Notes: generated from the letters alone by a model not told the origin. Positions 27,025 through 36,378 are shown, numbered from the stretch's first letter. The stretch: DNA of 64,000 nt from Acetobacteraceae bacterium UBA6159 (GCA_002422345.1 DIUL01000168.1:35455-99454); one strand, 5' to 3'. A program made the numbers and translations.

Positions 27025-27923
27025 CGAAACCGTCGCAGCGCCAGGCCGGCGCCGCACAGCATCAGCGTCATGCCGACGCCCTGGCCCCAATCCAGCTTTT
27101 CTCCGAACAACGTGCTGCCCAGGATCACCGCGATCACGGGCGAGATGAACGCATAGGTCCCCGGCCGGCTCGCGCCCCAGTCCCGCACCAGCAGGAAATA
27201 CATGGTCGTGGCCATCAGTGCCGCCGGGATGACCAGATACAGCCAGGCCAGGAAGGCCGGCCAGCCCCAGCGGAAGGTCAGCGCCTCCCACCCGCCTGGT
27301 TCCAGCGGGACGGAGAAGACCAGCAGGATGCCGCCGCCGATCACGTCGGTCAGGCCGGCAAGCTGCACGGGCGCGAAGTTCCGCATCATGGGCCGCGTGA
27401 GCACGGAGCCAAGCGAATAGGACAGGCAGCCGATGACGACGCCGCCGGCGCCGATCACCTCCCACACATCCAGCGTCCCGGCGACGGCGTCGGGGCCGAA
27501 CAGCAGCAGGACGCCGGCCACGCCAAGGGTGATGGCGCCCACCTGTCTCCAGGACAGTTTCTCCTGCCCCAGGCCGACACTGAAGATGAGCAGGAAGATG
27601 GGTGTCAGGCCGGAACTGATGACCGCGGCGAGGCCGGCGGTGATGTGCAGCAGGCCATACAACTGAATGACCTGATTGAGCGTGACCAGCAGGATCGAGA
27701 CGCCGACCAGCCGTCCGATCAGCCTGGGCGGCGGCATGATCCGTTCGCCTCGCCAGCGCAGCCACAGCAGCAGAACGATGCCGGCGGTCAACCAGCGCAG
27801 GCCGGCGAACACTCCGGGCGGCACGGTCTGGATGCCGATCTTCATGCCCAGCCAGGTCGTGCCCCAGACAAAGCAGATGAAGGCGAACATGGCGCGCTGT
27901 TGCGCGGCTGGGGTCAGGGGCAT
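27021..27923 (-). CDS. EamA/DMT family transporter
   Basis: 300 residues from the ATG at 27923; a TTG at 27941 is an alternative. Ten hydrophobic segments are arranged as two five-helix EamA repeats, the first starting [18 protein letters not shown] and the second near residue 150. DMT-superfamily exporters of this type (RhaT/YdcZ/RarD relatives) export amino acids or metabolites. The substrate is unknown. Single-gene unit. Confidence 0.88.
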   Translation of the reverse strand: MPLTPAAQQRAMFAFICFVWGTTWLGMKIGIQTVPPGVFAGLRWLTAGIVLLLWLRWRGERIMPPPRLIGRLVGVSILLVTLNQVIQLYGLLHITAGLAAVISSGLTPIFLLIFSVGLGQEKLSWRQVGAITLGVAGVLLLFGPDAVAGTLDVWEVIGAGGVVIGCLSYSLGSVLTRPMMRNFAPVQLAGLTDVIGGGILLVFSVPLEPGGWEALTFRWGWPAFLAWLYLVIPAALMATTMYFLLVRDWGASRPGTYAFISPVIAVILGSTLFGEKLDWGQGVGMTLMLCGAGLALRRFR

Positions 27924-27992
27924 GGACCGCCGAAACGTCAAGGGCCGCCGGCGGGGTGACCCACCAGCGGCCCTATGTGCAGAAAGGTGTGA

Positions 27993-28883
27993 TCAGACGG
28001 CGGGCGCGACCACGTTGATCAGTTGCCGCAGCCGAGCGCCGCCGGCGGGACCTTTGAGGGCTTCGCGCCAGCTTGCCTCGGCGACGCGCTGGTGGGCGCT
28101 GATGGCCTCGTCCGCGCCGGTAATCATGGCGACGCCGGTGTGGGCGTTCGGATGGGCGTCCGGCCGGAAGGGGTTGATGGCCAGGCTGACCCGATCCCGC
28201 GCACGGAGGATCTTGAACGCCGAACTCGGTTCCGGCCCGACGAGCAGGCCGAACTGGAGGCCCATCGGCTCGGTTTCCATCAGCGTGGCCATATTCTCGA
28301 CCTCACTGACCGCGACATCGCGGCAGATACGGCGCACGCGATCGGACACGGCGCTGCCGCCCGCGACCCCGGTTTCGAGCAACCGCTGGACCGCCGAGAG
28401 GGAGACCATCGCGATGATGCCCGGGCGGCGCATCGAGTACATCCGCTTGCGGGCGGCCAGGATGCCCAGCACCTGTTCGGCCAGGCTGCGCATCGCCACG
28501 CGTTCGGCGCCGGCCTGGTCGGCCGCTTCGTCGAACACCTCACCCAGCGCGGAGTCGTAGGCGTCCGAGGTGGTCAGGTAGCAGATGGGTCCGAACAGTT
28601 GCAGGATCTGGTCGGCGGTTTCCTCAACCTGCCGGATCCGTTCAAAGTATCCGATCGGCCGGTTGTAATACTCGACTCCGATCCCGAGCAGGGACAGCGG
28701 GGAAATCTTGAGCAGTTCCGCCAGCCGCTTGATCGTGTCGAGCTTGATCACCTCGCCTTTTTCGTAACGATAAAGCGCGGCGCGCGAAACGCCCAGGCGC
28801 GCGGCGATTTCTTCCGCCCGCAGGCCTGATTCCAGCCGATAAGCCCGCAATTGCTGGCCGATTTCGGTGAAGCGCATCGACAT
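27993..28883 (-). CDS. XRE-family transcriptional regulator
   Basis: 296 residues from the ATG at 28883 (MSMRFTEIG); an ATG two codons later is also possible. The N-terminal helix-turn-helix is EEIAARLGVSRAALYRYEKG. The C-terminal ~220 residues are a possible ligand-binding region that I do not recognise. It lies just downstream of the glxR-hyi pair on the same strand but has its own upstream palindrome, so it is likely autoregulated and may control those genes or the adjoining transporter. Confidence 0.82.
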   Translation of the reverse strand: MSMRFTEIGQQLRAYRLESGLRAEEIAARLGVSRAALYRYEKGEVIKLDTIKRLAELLKISPLSLLGIGVEYYNRPIGYFERIRQVEETADQILQLFGPICYLTTSDAYDSALGEVFDEAADQAGAERVAMRSLAEQVLGILAARKRMYSMRRPGIIAMVSLSAVQRLLETGVAGGSAVSDRVRRICRDVAVSEVENMATLMETEPMGLQFGLLVGPEPSSAFKILRARDRVSLAINPFRPDAHPNAHTGVAMITGADEAISAHQRVAEASWREALKGPAGGARLRQLINVVAPAV

Positions 28884-28962
28884 CTCTGGCCAAACTCCCC
28901 AATGCGACCCGGGGCCTGGCGCCCGCCCCTGTCGCACGATGATCGCTCCAGTTCCCCCCTGA

Positions 28963-28986
28963 AGACAGGTATATTGTAACCTGTCT
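28963..28986. promoter_or_regulatory. Operator palindrome upstream of the XRE regulator
   Basis: AGACAGGT (28963-28970) and ACCTGTCT (28979-28986) are a perfect eight-base inverted repeat with an eight-base spacer, 80-103 bases upstream of the regulator start. On the minus strand the spacer side contains TACAAT, a reasonable -10 box, so binding would block transcription. Autoregulation is the natural reading. Confidence 0.65.
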
Positions 28987-29084
28987 CAGAATCGGAGCAT
29001 GCGGCACTTTATGTCAGAGCGTGAGGCAAACTCAACCCCCAATTTCATCGCGTGGGACAGCCGACAGTAGCTCTGACCGGAAAA

Positions 29085-29969
29085 TCAATCCTTACGGATA
29101 GAAAATCCCGCAAGTCCTTCAACCGCCTTGATGAGTGCGGAGTGATCAAGCTCCCCACCGCCATGCGCCGAGACGGACGACATCATCTGCTGGGCGATCG
29201 CGGTGTTCGGCAGCGAGATGTTCAGCTCCTTCGCAGCGGACAAAGCCAGGTTCAGGTCCTTCTGGTGCAGCCTGATCCGGAACCCGGGGTTGAAGGTGCC
29301 GTTGATCATCCGTTCCGCATGCACTTCCAGGATGCGGGAGGAAGCAAAGCCCCCCATCAGGGCCTGACGCACCTTGGCCGGATCGGCGCCGGCGCGGGCG
29401 GCGAACAGCAGGGCTTCGGAAACCGCCTGGATGTTCAGCGCGACGATGATCTGGTTGGCGACCTTGCAGGTCTGGCCGGCGCCGGCCTCGTTGCCGACAT
29501 GGGTGATGTTCTTGCCCATCAGTTCGAACAGGGGATTGGCGCGGGCGAAGGCGGCCTCGGTTCCGCCGACCATGATGGTCAGCGACGCCTGCTTGGCGCC
29601 CACTTCGCCGCCCGAAACCGGGGCGTCGACGTAGTCGCAGCCAAGAGCGTTGATGCGCTTGGCGAAGTCCTTGGTGGCGATCGGGCTGATCGAGGACATG
29701 TCGATGACCAAGCTGCCCGCCTTCAGACCTTCGGCCACGCCGCCGGCGCCGAACAACGCGGTTTCGACGTCGGGGGTATCGGGGACCATCAGGATGACGA
29801 CCTCGGACGCCGCGGCGACCGCGCTGGCGTTCGCAACCACGGTCGCGGCGGCGCGGATTTCATCGGTCAGGCTCGCGCGTTCCGGCACGATCAGGTCATG
29901 ACCACCGGCCTTGAGGTTGAGCGCCATCGGGCGACCCATGATACCCAGGCCAACAAATCCGATCTTCAT
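29085..29969 (-). CDS. glxR: Tartronate semialdehyde reductase (2-hydroxy-3-oxopropionate reductase)
   Basis: 294 residues from the ATG at 29969, with GAGGAG nine bases upstream. It belongs to the beta-hydroxyacid dehydrogenase family. The Rossmann motif is GFVGLGIMGRPMALNL (4-19), the substrate loop is DAPVSGGEVGAKQ, and the catalytic Lys169 lies in GAGQTCKVANQ. Together with the hydroxypyruvate isomerase upstream it fits the glyoxylate to glycerate route: glyoxylate carboligase product tartronate semialdehyde is reduced to D-glycerate. No carboligase gene is in view. 3-hydroxyisobutyrate dehydrogenase is the alternative. Confidence 0.88.
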   Translation of the reverse strand: MKIGFVGLGIMGRPMALNLKAGGHDLIVPERASLTDEIRAAATVVANASAVAAASEVVILMVPDTPDVETALFGAGGVAEGLKAGSLVIDMSSISPIATKDFAKRINALGCDYVDAPVSGGEVGAKQASLTIMVGGTEAAFARANPLFELMGKNITHVGNEAGAGQTCKVANQIIVALNIQAVSEALLFAARAGADPAKVRQALMGGFASSRILEVHAERMINGTFNPGFRIRLHQKDLNLALSAAKELNISLPNTAIAQQMMSSVSAHGGGELDHSALIKAVEGLAGFSIRKD

Positions 29970-30013
29970 TCCTTGGTTCTCCTCGCCCATGTTCTTGCCG
30001 TGGTGTTTCCGGC

Positions 30014-30793
30014 CTATGCGGTGAATTCGCGAATCCAGCCCAGGCCCGCGACCGTTTCGCCCGCCGGCCGGTATTCGCACCCGACCCAGCCCTGGTAGCC
30101 CAGCTCATCCATCCGGCGGAAGACATAGCGCCAGCCGATCTCACCGGTACCCGGTTCATTCCGGGCGGGCACGTCGGCGATCTGCATGTGAGCGATCAAG
30201 GGCATGTACTGTTCCATGCGCTTGGTGATGTCACCCTCGGTGATCTGCACGTGATACACATCGAATTGCAGCCCGATCCGGTCGACGCCGATTGCTTCCA
30301 CCACGCCGGCGCCCTGCGCCTGGGTATTGAGGAAATAGCCCGGCATGTCGCGATGGTTGATCGGCTCGATCGCCAGCCTCACACCTGCGGGCGCGGCCTG
30401 TTCGGCGGCCCAGGCCAGGTTGGCCGCATACAGGCTGGCCGCGGTCACCGGCGACACGCTGGCCGGCACGATGCCCGCCATGCAGTGGACCAGCCGGCAT
30501 TCCAGCGCCGTGGCATAATCCAGGCCGCGCTTCACCGCCTCCCGGAACTCCGCCTGCCGTCCGGGCAGGCTGGCCATGCCCCGCTCTCCAGCCGCCCAAT
30601 CGCCGGGGGGAAGGTTGAACAGCGCCTGGGTCAGACCCTCGCCCTTGAGCCGGCTTCGCAGTTCCGCGGCGGGATATTCATAGGGGAACAGGAACTCCAC
30701 CCCTTCGAACCCGGCCTTGCGCGCGGCGGCAAACCGGTCGAGGAACGGCAATTCGTTGAACATCATCGACAGGTTGGCGGCGAAGCGCGGCAT
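30014..30793 (-). CDS. hyi: Hydroxypyruvate isomerase
   Basis: 259 residues from the ATG at 30793. It is a TIM-barrel isomerase of the xylose-isomerase-like superfamily. It starts MPRFAANLSMMFNELPFLDR, the usual Hyi N-terminus. Metal-binding acidic residues are in RLAIEPINHRDMPGYF, LQFDVYHVQ and GCEYRPAG. It interconverts hydroxypyruvate and tartronate semialdehyde. It is the first gene of a two-gene unit with glxR (44-base gap). Confidence 0.9.
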   Translation of the reverse strand: MPRFAANLSMMFNELPFLDRFAAARKAGFEGVEFLFPYEYPAAELRSRLKGEGLTQALFNLPPGDWAAGERGMASLPGRQAEFREAVKRGLDYATALECRLVHCMAGIVPASVSPVTAASLYAANLAWAAEQAAPAGVRLAIEPINHRDMPGYFLNTQAQGAGVVEAIGVDRIGLQFDVYHVQITEGDITKRMEQYMPLIAHMQIADVPARNEPGTGEIGWRYVFRRMDELGYQGWVGCEYRPAGETVAGLGWIREFTA

Positions 30794-30903
30794 GATACAA
30801 GGTCCCCTGAAACCCGTGCGGAGGCTACAAGCCCCGCCATGGCTTGGCCAGCACCCTATGAACCCCGGCACGTCGCCATGACGCCCCCAAAGGCGCTCGC
30901 CGC

Positions 30904-31965
30904 ATGAGCATGGAGCGCATCCTGACCGCCGTGCTGCTGGGCGCCGTCGCGATCGGGTGCTTCCTGGTGCTGCAACCATTCCTGTCGGCGATCCTGTGGG
31001 CAGCGATCCTGGTCTTCACGACCTGGCCCGTCGCGACCTGGCTGCAGGCGAGGCTGCATGTGCGGCGAGAAGCCGTGGCCGGCCTGATGGTCCTGCTGAC
31101 CGCGCTCGTGCTGGTCCTGCCGATCGCGCTGGCGGCGCCCAGCGGGGCCGAGGATGTCGAGCATCTGCGGCGGGTCGTCGAAACCGCCCTGCGCAGCGGA
31201 CTGCCCGGTGCGCCGCAATGGCTGCTCGATGTCCCTCTGGTCGGGCCGACGCTCACCGGGCTGTGGAACCGATGGGCCGCCGACATCAGCGCCCTGCTGG
31301 GGGAGCTGCGCCCCTATCTGGGCACCCTCGTGGAAAGCGGGCTGAGCCTGCTGCTGGGCATCGCCAACGGCATCCTGATGTTCCTGCTGGCGCTGATCGT
31401 GGCTTTCTTCCTCTATCTGCACGGCGAGCCGATCGCCCTGCGACTCGGGGCAACGCTGCATCGGATCGTCGGGCCTCGGGCGGACCGGCTGATCACGCTG
31501 ACCGGCGTGACCGTGCGCGGCGTGGTCTATGGGATCCTGGGAACGGCGATCGTGCAGGGCATCCTGACGGCCTTCGGGCTGTGGCTGTCCGGCGTGCCGC
31601 GGCCGATGCTGCTGGGCTGCATCGCGGCGCTGCTGTCGGTGCTGCCGATCGGACCGCCGCTGATCTGGATCCCGGCGGCGCTGTGGCTGATGGGCACGGA
31701 CAACCTGGGGTGGGGCATCTTCCTCGCGGTCTACGGGGTCGTCGCAATCGCTGGGGCCGACAGCCTGATCCGGCCCTGGTTCATCTCCCGCGGGGCACAG
31801 ATGCCGTTCCTGACGGTGATCCTGGGCGTGTTCGGCGGCGCGCTGGCGTTCGGGCTGCTGGGCATCTTCGTGGGGCCGGTGTTGCTGGGGCTGGGGTATT
31901 CGCTGGTGAACGAATGGGCGCGAAATGCCGAACCGTTGCCCGGCCCTGACCAGCAGGTTTCGTAA
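30904..31965 (+). CDS. AI-2E family (UPF0118) membrane transporter
   Basis: 353 residues with about seven to eight helices arranged as in the AI-2E/PerM family: two at the N-terminus, a long extracytoplasmic segment, then a C-terminal bundle. Landmarks are FLYLHGEP, GVVYGILGTAIVQGIL, LLSVLPIGPPLIWIP and the closing LGIFVGPVLLGLGYSL. Members have been linked to AI-2 export or Na+/Li+ antiport; the substrate here is unknown. Single-gene unit, divergent from hyi. Confidence 0.88.
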   Translation: MSMERILTAVLLGAVAIGCFLVLQPFLSAILWAAILVFTTWPVATWLQARLHVRREAVAGLMVLLTALVLVLPIALAAPSGAEDVEHLRRVVETALRSGLPGAPQWLLDVPLVGPTLTGLWNRWAADISALLGELRPYLGTLVESGLSLLLGIANGILMFLLALIVAFFLYLHGEPIALRLGATLHRIVGPRADRLITLTGVTVRGVVYGILGTAIVQGILTAFGLWLSGVPRPMLLGCIAALLSVLPIGPPLIWIPAALWLMGTDNLGWGIFLAVYGVVAIAGADSLIRPWFISRGAQMPFLTVILGVFGGALAFGLLGIFVGPVLLGLGYSLVNEWARNAEPLPGPDQQVS

Positions 31966-32451
31966 CGACAGGACGCAATGCATGGAAGCGGCGCGTCGCG
32001 CGGAAGGTGGGCTGGAGCACTGCCGTGATCGGGTCGGACAATCCGACATGAAATGAGCGGCGTTGTCGTCGGATTCCACCAGCGCGGGAATCCCTGTTTT
32101 TGGATTTCCGAAACGACGGGACGATCCGGCAATACGTTTCATATCGTCTCCGGCCCGTTGTCCCTCGGCCTGTAGTTCTGATATCGCACTGTCTTTAGCG
32201 TGTGTATGGATACGGACTTCGAATCGGTAGCCCATTCGGTGGATAGCGACATATTCGGAATGAACCGAAATCGTTTTAATAATTTCCAACCAATCTCAGG
32301 TTTTCGGTCGTGCCATTTTATTTCCGATCCGTATCACAGTTTTTCGGCGGCACCCCTGAATTCTCCGCAACCAACCATTGGTGGCTGATCCCGCCAGCAC
32401 CCTCCTAGCTCTGGGGCTCACTTCGCCTACCAGATCTGGGGGACCAAAAAC
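31966..32451. other. 486-base intergenic region with an AT-rich half, leader of the RTX-like gene
   Basis: No supported gene. The part from about 32095 to 32390 is clearly richer in A+T than the rest of the window, with runs such as TTTTAATAATTT. A small inverted repeat (GTCGGA..TCCGAC) is at 32033-32047. A GGGGGA about nine bases before the ATG at 32452 serves as ribosome-binding site. A 62-codon ORF at 32200-32388 looks non-coding. The long leader suggests a regulated promoter or a long 5' untranslated region. Confidence 0.55.
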
Positions 32452-33915
32452 ATGTCGAACGTCACAGTGCTCGGCGCCGGAAATCAGACGATCGGTCTTT
32501 GTTTCGATACCGAGGAGACCCTGATCCTGGCCCGCCAGCTCGCGGGCCTGATCACGGCAGGGGTCCAGAACGGGTCCATCATCGCCGCGTCGGACAAGTT
32601 CGGCGGACCACCCCCCGTGCCGCCAGGCAAGGCGGGCGAGTTCGTGCAGACCAAAAGCGGCACCGTCATGCTGCCCAACGGCTATACCACGCTGGTGGAA
32701 ACCGCCGCCAAGGCGCTGGTATTCGGCTCCAACGCCGAAAAACAGATGATCCTGTCGGGAACGTCCAGCGACCTGACCTTCATCTCTCCTGGCGGTTCCG
32801 GGACCGTCGTGGCGGCCGGCGATCACAACCGCATCGTCCTGTCATCCGGTGATGACGGCGACTGGCTGATCACCACCGGCAAGGGCGATGACATCATCCA
32901 CGCCCTGGGCAGCGGCCAGCACACCATCTCGGCCGGCGCCGGCGACAATGCCATCATGCTCGGCACCGGATCGGCGATGATACAAAGCGCGGGGGACGAC
33001 ACCGTCTCCATGGGCGGCGCTTCGGCAACGATCGACGCCACGACCGGCGGTTCCGATCTGGTGTTCGGCGGCGGCGGAGACCTGCTGTTCGTGGGCGGCA
33101 GCGGCGAGGCGACGATCTACGGCGGCTCCGGCAGCACGACATATTATGGCGGCATGCATGACAGCACGGGGCATGGTGGGAACCACCACGGCCACGATGA
33201 TGATCACCATGGACACGGGCGCGATGACGACGATGACCACGGGCGCGATCACGGACGGGACGATCACCACGATCGCGGTCGAGACCACGATGACCGGGGT
33301 CACGATGACAGGGGGCATGACGACAGAGGTCACGACGACCGGGGACGCAACGATTGCGGAGACGACGACGACCGCGACGGACATGGTCGCGGCGGGACGG
33401 CGCAGATCGTCCACGGCGGCAGCGGCGGGAACAACTACCTGTTCGCCGGATCGGGCGCGGCGACGCTGTTCGGTGGCGGCGACAACGACCAGCTCTATGC
33501 CTTTGGCGACGTCGGGCAGATGCTGGTCGGCAGCGACGGCTATGCGACCCTGTCCGCCGCCTTCAGTGACGGCAACAACACCATCAAGGGCGGTCAGGGT
33601 GATGAGGCGATTACCGGCGGCACCGGCAAGGACCTGATCATCTCCGGCGCCGGCAACGACACGGTCTTTGCCACGGACGGCGGCCGCGACACCTTTGCCT
33701 TTGTCCGCGACGAAGCCGGCGGCACGGCGCTGATCCAGAACGTCTACGATGCCCGCGACGTCCGGATCGACCTGATCGACTATGGCAAATGCGAGGAGAA
33801 ATACGCCCTGGAGAGCCAGACCACCGACGGCGGCTCCGTCTCGTTCAGCCTGTCCGATGGCACGCGGGTGACGTTCGACAACATCACCCACCTCACCGAA
33901 AAGAACTTCATCTGA
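32452..33915 (+). CDS. RTX/hemolysin-type Ca-binding-like secreted protein with His/Asp-rich insert
   Basis: 487 residues, no signal peptide. Residues ~115-230 and ~320-420 contain Gly-Asp-rich beta-roll-like repeats (GKGDDIIHALGSGQHTI, GAGDNAIMLGTGS, GGTGKDLIISGAGNDTVFA), typical of proteins secreted by type I systems. The last 60 residues (VRIDLIDYG to LTEKNFI) resemble a type I C-terminal secretion signal region. Residues ~236-315 interrupt the repeats with a run of His, Asp, Gly and Arg, including four HDDRG units, likely metal-binding and disordered. No type I exporter genes are nearby. The 3' end overlaps the convergent lyase gene by eight bases. Confidence 0.78.
   Translation: MSNVTVLGAGNQTIGLCFDTEETLILARQLAGLITAGVQNGSIIAASDKFGGPPPVPPGKAGEFVQTKSGTVMLPNGYTTLVETAAKALVFGSNAEKQMILSGTSSDLTFISPGGSGTVVAAGDHNRIVLSSGDDGDWLITTGKGDDIIHALGSGQHTISAGAGDNAIMLGTGSAMIQSAGDDTVSMGGASATIDATTGGSDLVFGGGGDLLFVGGSGEATIYGGSGSTTYYGGMHDSTGHGGNHHGHDDDHHGHGRDDDDDHGRDHGRDDHHDRGRDHDDRGHDDRGHDDRGHDDRGRNDCGDDDDRDGHGRGGTAQIVHGGSGGNNYLFAGSGAATLFGGGDNDQLYAFGDVGQMLVGSDGYATLSAAFSDGNNTIKGGQGDEAITGGTGKDLIISGAGNDTVFATDGGRDTFAFVRDEAGGTALIQNVYDARDVRIDLIDYGKCEEKYALESQTTDGGSVSFSLSDGTRVTFDNITHLTEKNFI
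33286..33345 (+). repeat. Four 15-base tandem repeats coding HDDRG
   Basis: Four imperfect 15-base units, each encoding His-Asp-Asp-Arg-Gly, sit inside the His/Asp-rich insert of the RTX-like gene. Codon variants differ among units, so the repeat is older than a recent slippage event. It is translated and is not a CRISPR array, as there are no spacers. Confidence 0.8.
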
Positions 33916-35260
33916 CCGCGCTGGCGGCCGCCAGGAACCGGTCGACGAAGGTTCCGGCGGCCCCCAGGTAGTTGCGTGGATCAATCAATCGCTCGATCGC
34001 GGCGCGGTCCAGGCGGGAGGAAACGGCCGGATCGCGTTCCAGCGCATCCGCCAGGGAAATCCGCTCCACCAACGCCACGTCGCAGGCGTGCTTGACGACG
34101 TGATGGGCCTCTCCTCGTCCCAACACGGGGGCGAGGCCCATCATCACCGCTTCCGACACGATCAGCCCGCGGCTGATGTCCAGGTTCGCCCGCATCCGGC
34201 CGGCGTCGACCACCAAGCCCTCCGCGATGGCGCGGGCATGCAGCAGCGCGCCATGAGTCAGGACGAAGGCCTGCGGCAGGGCCAGCGCCTCCGCCTGCCA
34301 GGGACCGGTCGCGCGTTCGTGGTCCTGCGCCATCGCCCCCTGCATCACGATGACCTGCGCCTGCACGTTGCGGGACGCCGCCAGGATGTACTCCGAGGCG
34401 ATCGGGTTGCGCTTCTGCGGCATGGTGGAAGACTGGCCGCGCCCATGCACATAGGGTTCGGCGACCTCCCCCACCTCGGTCTGCGCCAGCAGGATGATGT
34501 CGGTGGCGATCTTCGCCAGGCTGCCGCACAGCAGGCCGAGGAAGCCCACAGACTCGGTCACCGCGTCACGGCAGACATGCCAGGGCACGACCGGCGCGGC
34601 GAGGCCGAGGTCGGCGGCCAAGGCCTCCATCACCGTGATCCCGTCATCGCCGAGGGAGGCCAGGGTCCCGGCGGCGCCAGCGAACTCGATCTGCTCGACC
34701 CGGGCACGGAGTTCGGACAGGCGGGCGATGTGATGGATGAACGGCTGTGCCCAGATCGCGCATTTCAGGCCGAAGGTCGTGGGTAGCGCCTGTTGCAGAT
34801 GGGTGCGTCCGGCCATGACCGTGTCGCGGTGCCGTTCGGCCTGGATGGCGAAGGCGGTGACGATGGCGCGCAGTTCCGCCTCGATGAGGTTCAGGCCTTC
34901 GCGGACCTGCAGGACGGTGGCGCTGTCCATGATGTCCTGGGTCGTCGCGCCCCAATGGGTCCAGGCCCCCGCTTCCCCGGCCGCGCGGGACAGGCCGGTG
35001 ACGAGGCCCACCACCGGATAGCCGACATTGCGCGCGCTGGCGGCCAGTTCCTCGACATCCAGGTTCTTATAGTGCGCGGCGGCGATGATCGCTTCCGCCG
35101 CGTCGGCGGGGATGATGCCGAGGCGGGCCTGCACGCGGGCCAACGCGGCCTCCACATCCAGCATCCGTTGGAAATAGGCCTGTTCCGAGAACACGGCCCG
35201 CATCGCGTCGCTGCCATACAGCGTGCCCAGGATCGGGCCGTCGGCGGGATTGACTGGCAT
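33908..35260 (-). CDS. Fumarase/aspartase-superfamily lyase, PcaB-like
   Basis: 450 residues. The superfamily signature is QSSTMPQKRNP, with the first Gly of the usual GSSxMPxKxNP replaced by Gln. THWGATTQDIMDSATVLQVR and MAGRTHLQQALPTTFG are typical of 3-carboxy-cis,cis-muconate cycloisomerase (PcaB) and its close relatives rather than of purine-pathway PurB. Other protocatechuate-pathway genes are absent here, so the substrate is uncertain. An AGAGGGA lies just upstream of the ATG at 35260. Probably a single-gene unit. Confidence 0.82.
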   Translation of the reverse strand: MPVNPADGPILGTLYGSDAMRAVFSEQAYFQRMLDVEAALARVQARLGIIPADAAEAIIAAAHYKNLDVEELAASARNVGYPVVGLVTGLSRAAGEAGAWTHWGATTQDIMDSATVLQVREGLNLIEAELRAIVTAFAIQAERHRDTVMAGRTHLQQALPTTFGLKCAIWAQPFIHHIARLSELRARVEQIEFAGAAGTLASLGDDGITVMEALAADLGLAAPVVPWHVCRDAVTESVGFLGLLCGSLAKIATDIILLAQTEVGEVAEPYVHGRGQSSTMPQKRNPIASEYILAASRNVQAQVIVMQGAMAQDHERATGPWQAEALALPQAFVLTHGALLHARAIAEGLVVDAGRMRANLDISRGLIVSEAVMMGLAPVLGRGEAHHVVKHACDVALVERISLADALERDPAVSSRLDRAAIERLIDPRNYLGAAGTFVDRFLAAASAVR

Positions 35261-35328
35261 GGTGGTCCCTCTTCTCTCGGGAGGCTTCGCCGGCCCGGAA
35301 ACGGTGCTCCACTCCGGCTGGCGGCGAG

Positions 35329-36339
35329 CTAACCCGGCACGCCCTTGCTGGTGGAGTATTCAAAGTGCAGCGCCTGATCCGGGTGCACGATCGGATGGAT
35401 CGCGTGCGCGGCCATCGCGGCCTCACTGAAGCCTTGCAGGATCAGTTTCAGCTTGCCCGGATAGGTTGCCACGTCGCCGATCGCGAAGACGCCCGGCAGG
35501 CTGGTCTGGCAGGTGGCGGCCTCGACGCGGATATGGCTCATCTCCCGATCCAGACCCCAGGCGGCAATCGGTCCCAGGTCCATCGACAGGCCGAAGAACG
35601 GCAGCAGCACATCGGCCGGCAGGCGGCGGGTTTCGCCTTTCAGCGTCGCGACCTCCACATCCGTCAGCACGCCATCCACCCCGTGCAGGCCGTGAAGCTG
35701 ATAGGGGATGACCATCTCGATCTCGCCCCGCTCCGCCGCCGCGTCCAACTGGGAGGCCATCTCCGGCGCCGCGCGGAACTTCGGCCGGCGATGCACGACC
35801 GAGACCTTGGCGATGTCCTTCAGCGCCAGTGCCCAGTCCACCGCCGAGTCCCCGCCGCCCGCGATCACCACCCGCTTGCCCGCCAGATCATCCCGGCGGC
35901 GCACATAATACTGCACGGCGCCGGAGGCCTCGAACGCCTCCAACCCCTCCAACGGCGGGCGGTTCGGCCCGAAGGCACCGGCGCCAGCGGCCATCAGCAC
36001 GGCCTTGGCGTGGATCGTGTCACCCTGGTCGGTGGTCAGCGTGAAGGCACCTGGGGCACCCGCCAGTCCCTCCACCCGCCGGCCCAACAGCCGAGGGGTG
36101 GCGAAGGGCGCGATCTGCTCCTCCAACCGGGTGATCAGGTCGCCCGCGGCGATCGCTGGGTGGGCGGGAATGTCGTAGATCGGCTTTTCCGGATACAGGG
36201 CCGTGCATTGCCCGCCAGCCTCGGCCAGCGCGTCGATCAGGACGCTGCTGATCTTGAGCATGCCCAGCTCGAACACGGCGAACAGCCCGACCGGGCCGGC
36301 GCCGATGATCGCTACATCAGTGTGAAGTTCCTGTGCCAT
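35329..36339 (-). CDS. Ferredoxin/flavodoxin-NADP reductase, thioredoxin-reductase-like
   Basis: 336 residues. The FAD motif is DVAIIGAGPVGLFAVFELG (8-26) and the NADPH motif is KRVVIAGGGDSAVDWALAL. The redox-active CxxC of thioredoxin reductase is missing, as expected for YumC-type ferredoxin-NADP+ reductases. ATYPGKLKLILQGFSEAAMAA near the C-terminus is characteristic of this group. It supplies or drains electrons between NADPH and ferredoxin or flavodoxin. It lies 68 bases upstream of the PcaB-like gene and 39 bases after smpB on the same strand. Confidence 0.92.
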   Translation of the reverse strand: MAQELHTDVAIIGAGPVGLFAVFELGMLKISSVLIDALAEAGGQCTALYPEKPIYDIPAHPAIAAGDLITRLEEQIAPFATPRLLGRRVEGLAGAPGAFTLTTDQGDTIHAKAVLMAAGAGAFGPNRPPLEGLEAFEASGAVQYYVRRRDDLAGKRVVIAGGGDSAVDWALALKDIAKVSVVHRRPKFRAAPEMASQLDAAAERGEIEMVIPYQLHGLHGVDGVLTDVEVATLKGETRRLPADVLLPFFGLSMDLGPIAAWGLDREMSHIRVEAATCQTSLPGVFAIGDVATYPGKLKLILQGFSEAAMAAHAIHPIVHPDQALHFEYSTSKGVPG

Positions 36340-36378
36340 GCCAGGGGCGTAATCCGGCCGGCCGGCCGCCGCAAGCCG

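Noticed and set aside
32214..32240. TTCGAATC as a possible tRNA T-loop
   Set aside because: The flanking five-base stem does not pair and no acceptor or anticodon arms can be drawn.
30856..32289. 477-codon minus-strand ORF opposite the AI-2E gene
   Set aside because: Low-complexity Gln/Arg/Pro composition and complete antisense overlap with a well-supported membrane protein gene.
32200..32388. 62-codon ORF in the AT-rich leader of the RTX-like gene
   Set aside because: No ribosome-binding site, no recognisable composition bias of coding sequence, and it lies in probable promoter DNA.
33157..33396. CRISPR-like repeats
   Set aside because: The short units are contiguous, translated and without spacers; they encode the His/Asp-rich protein segment.
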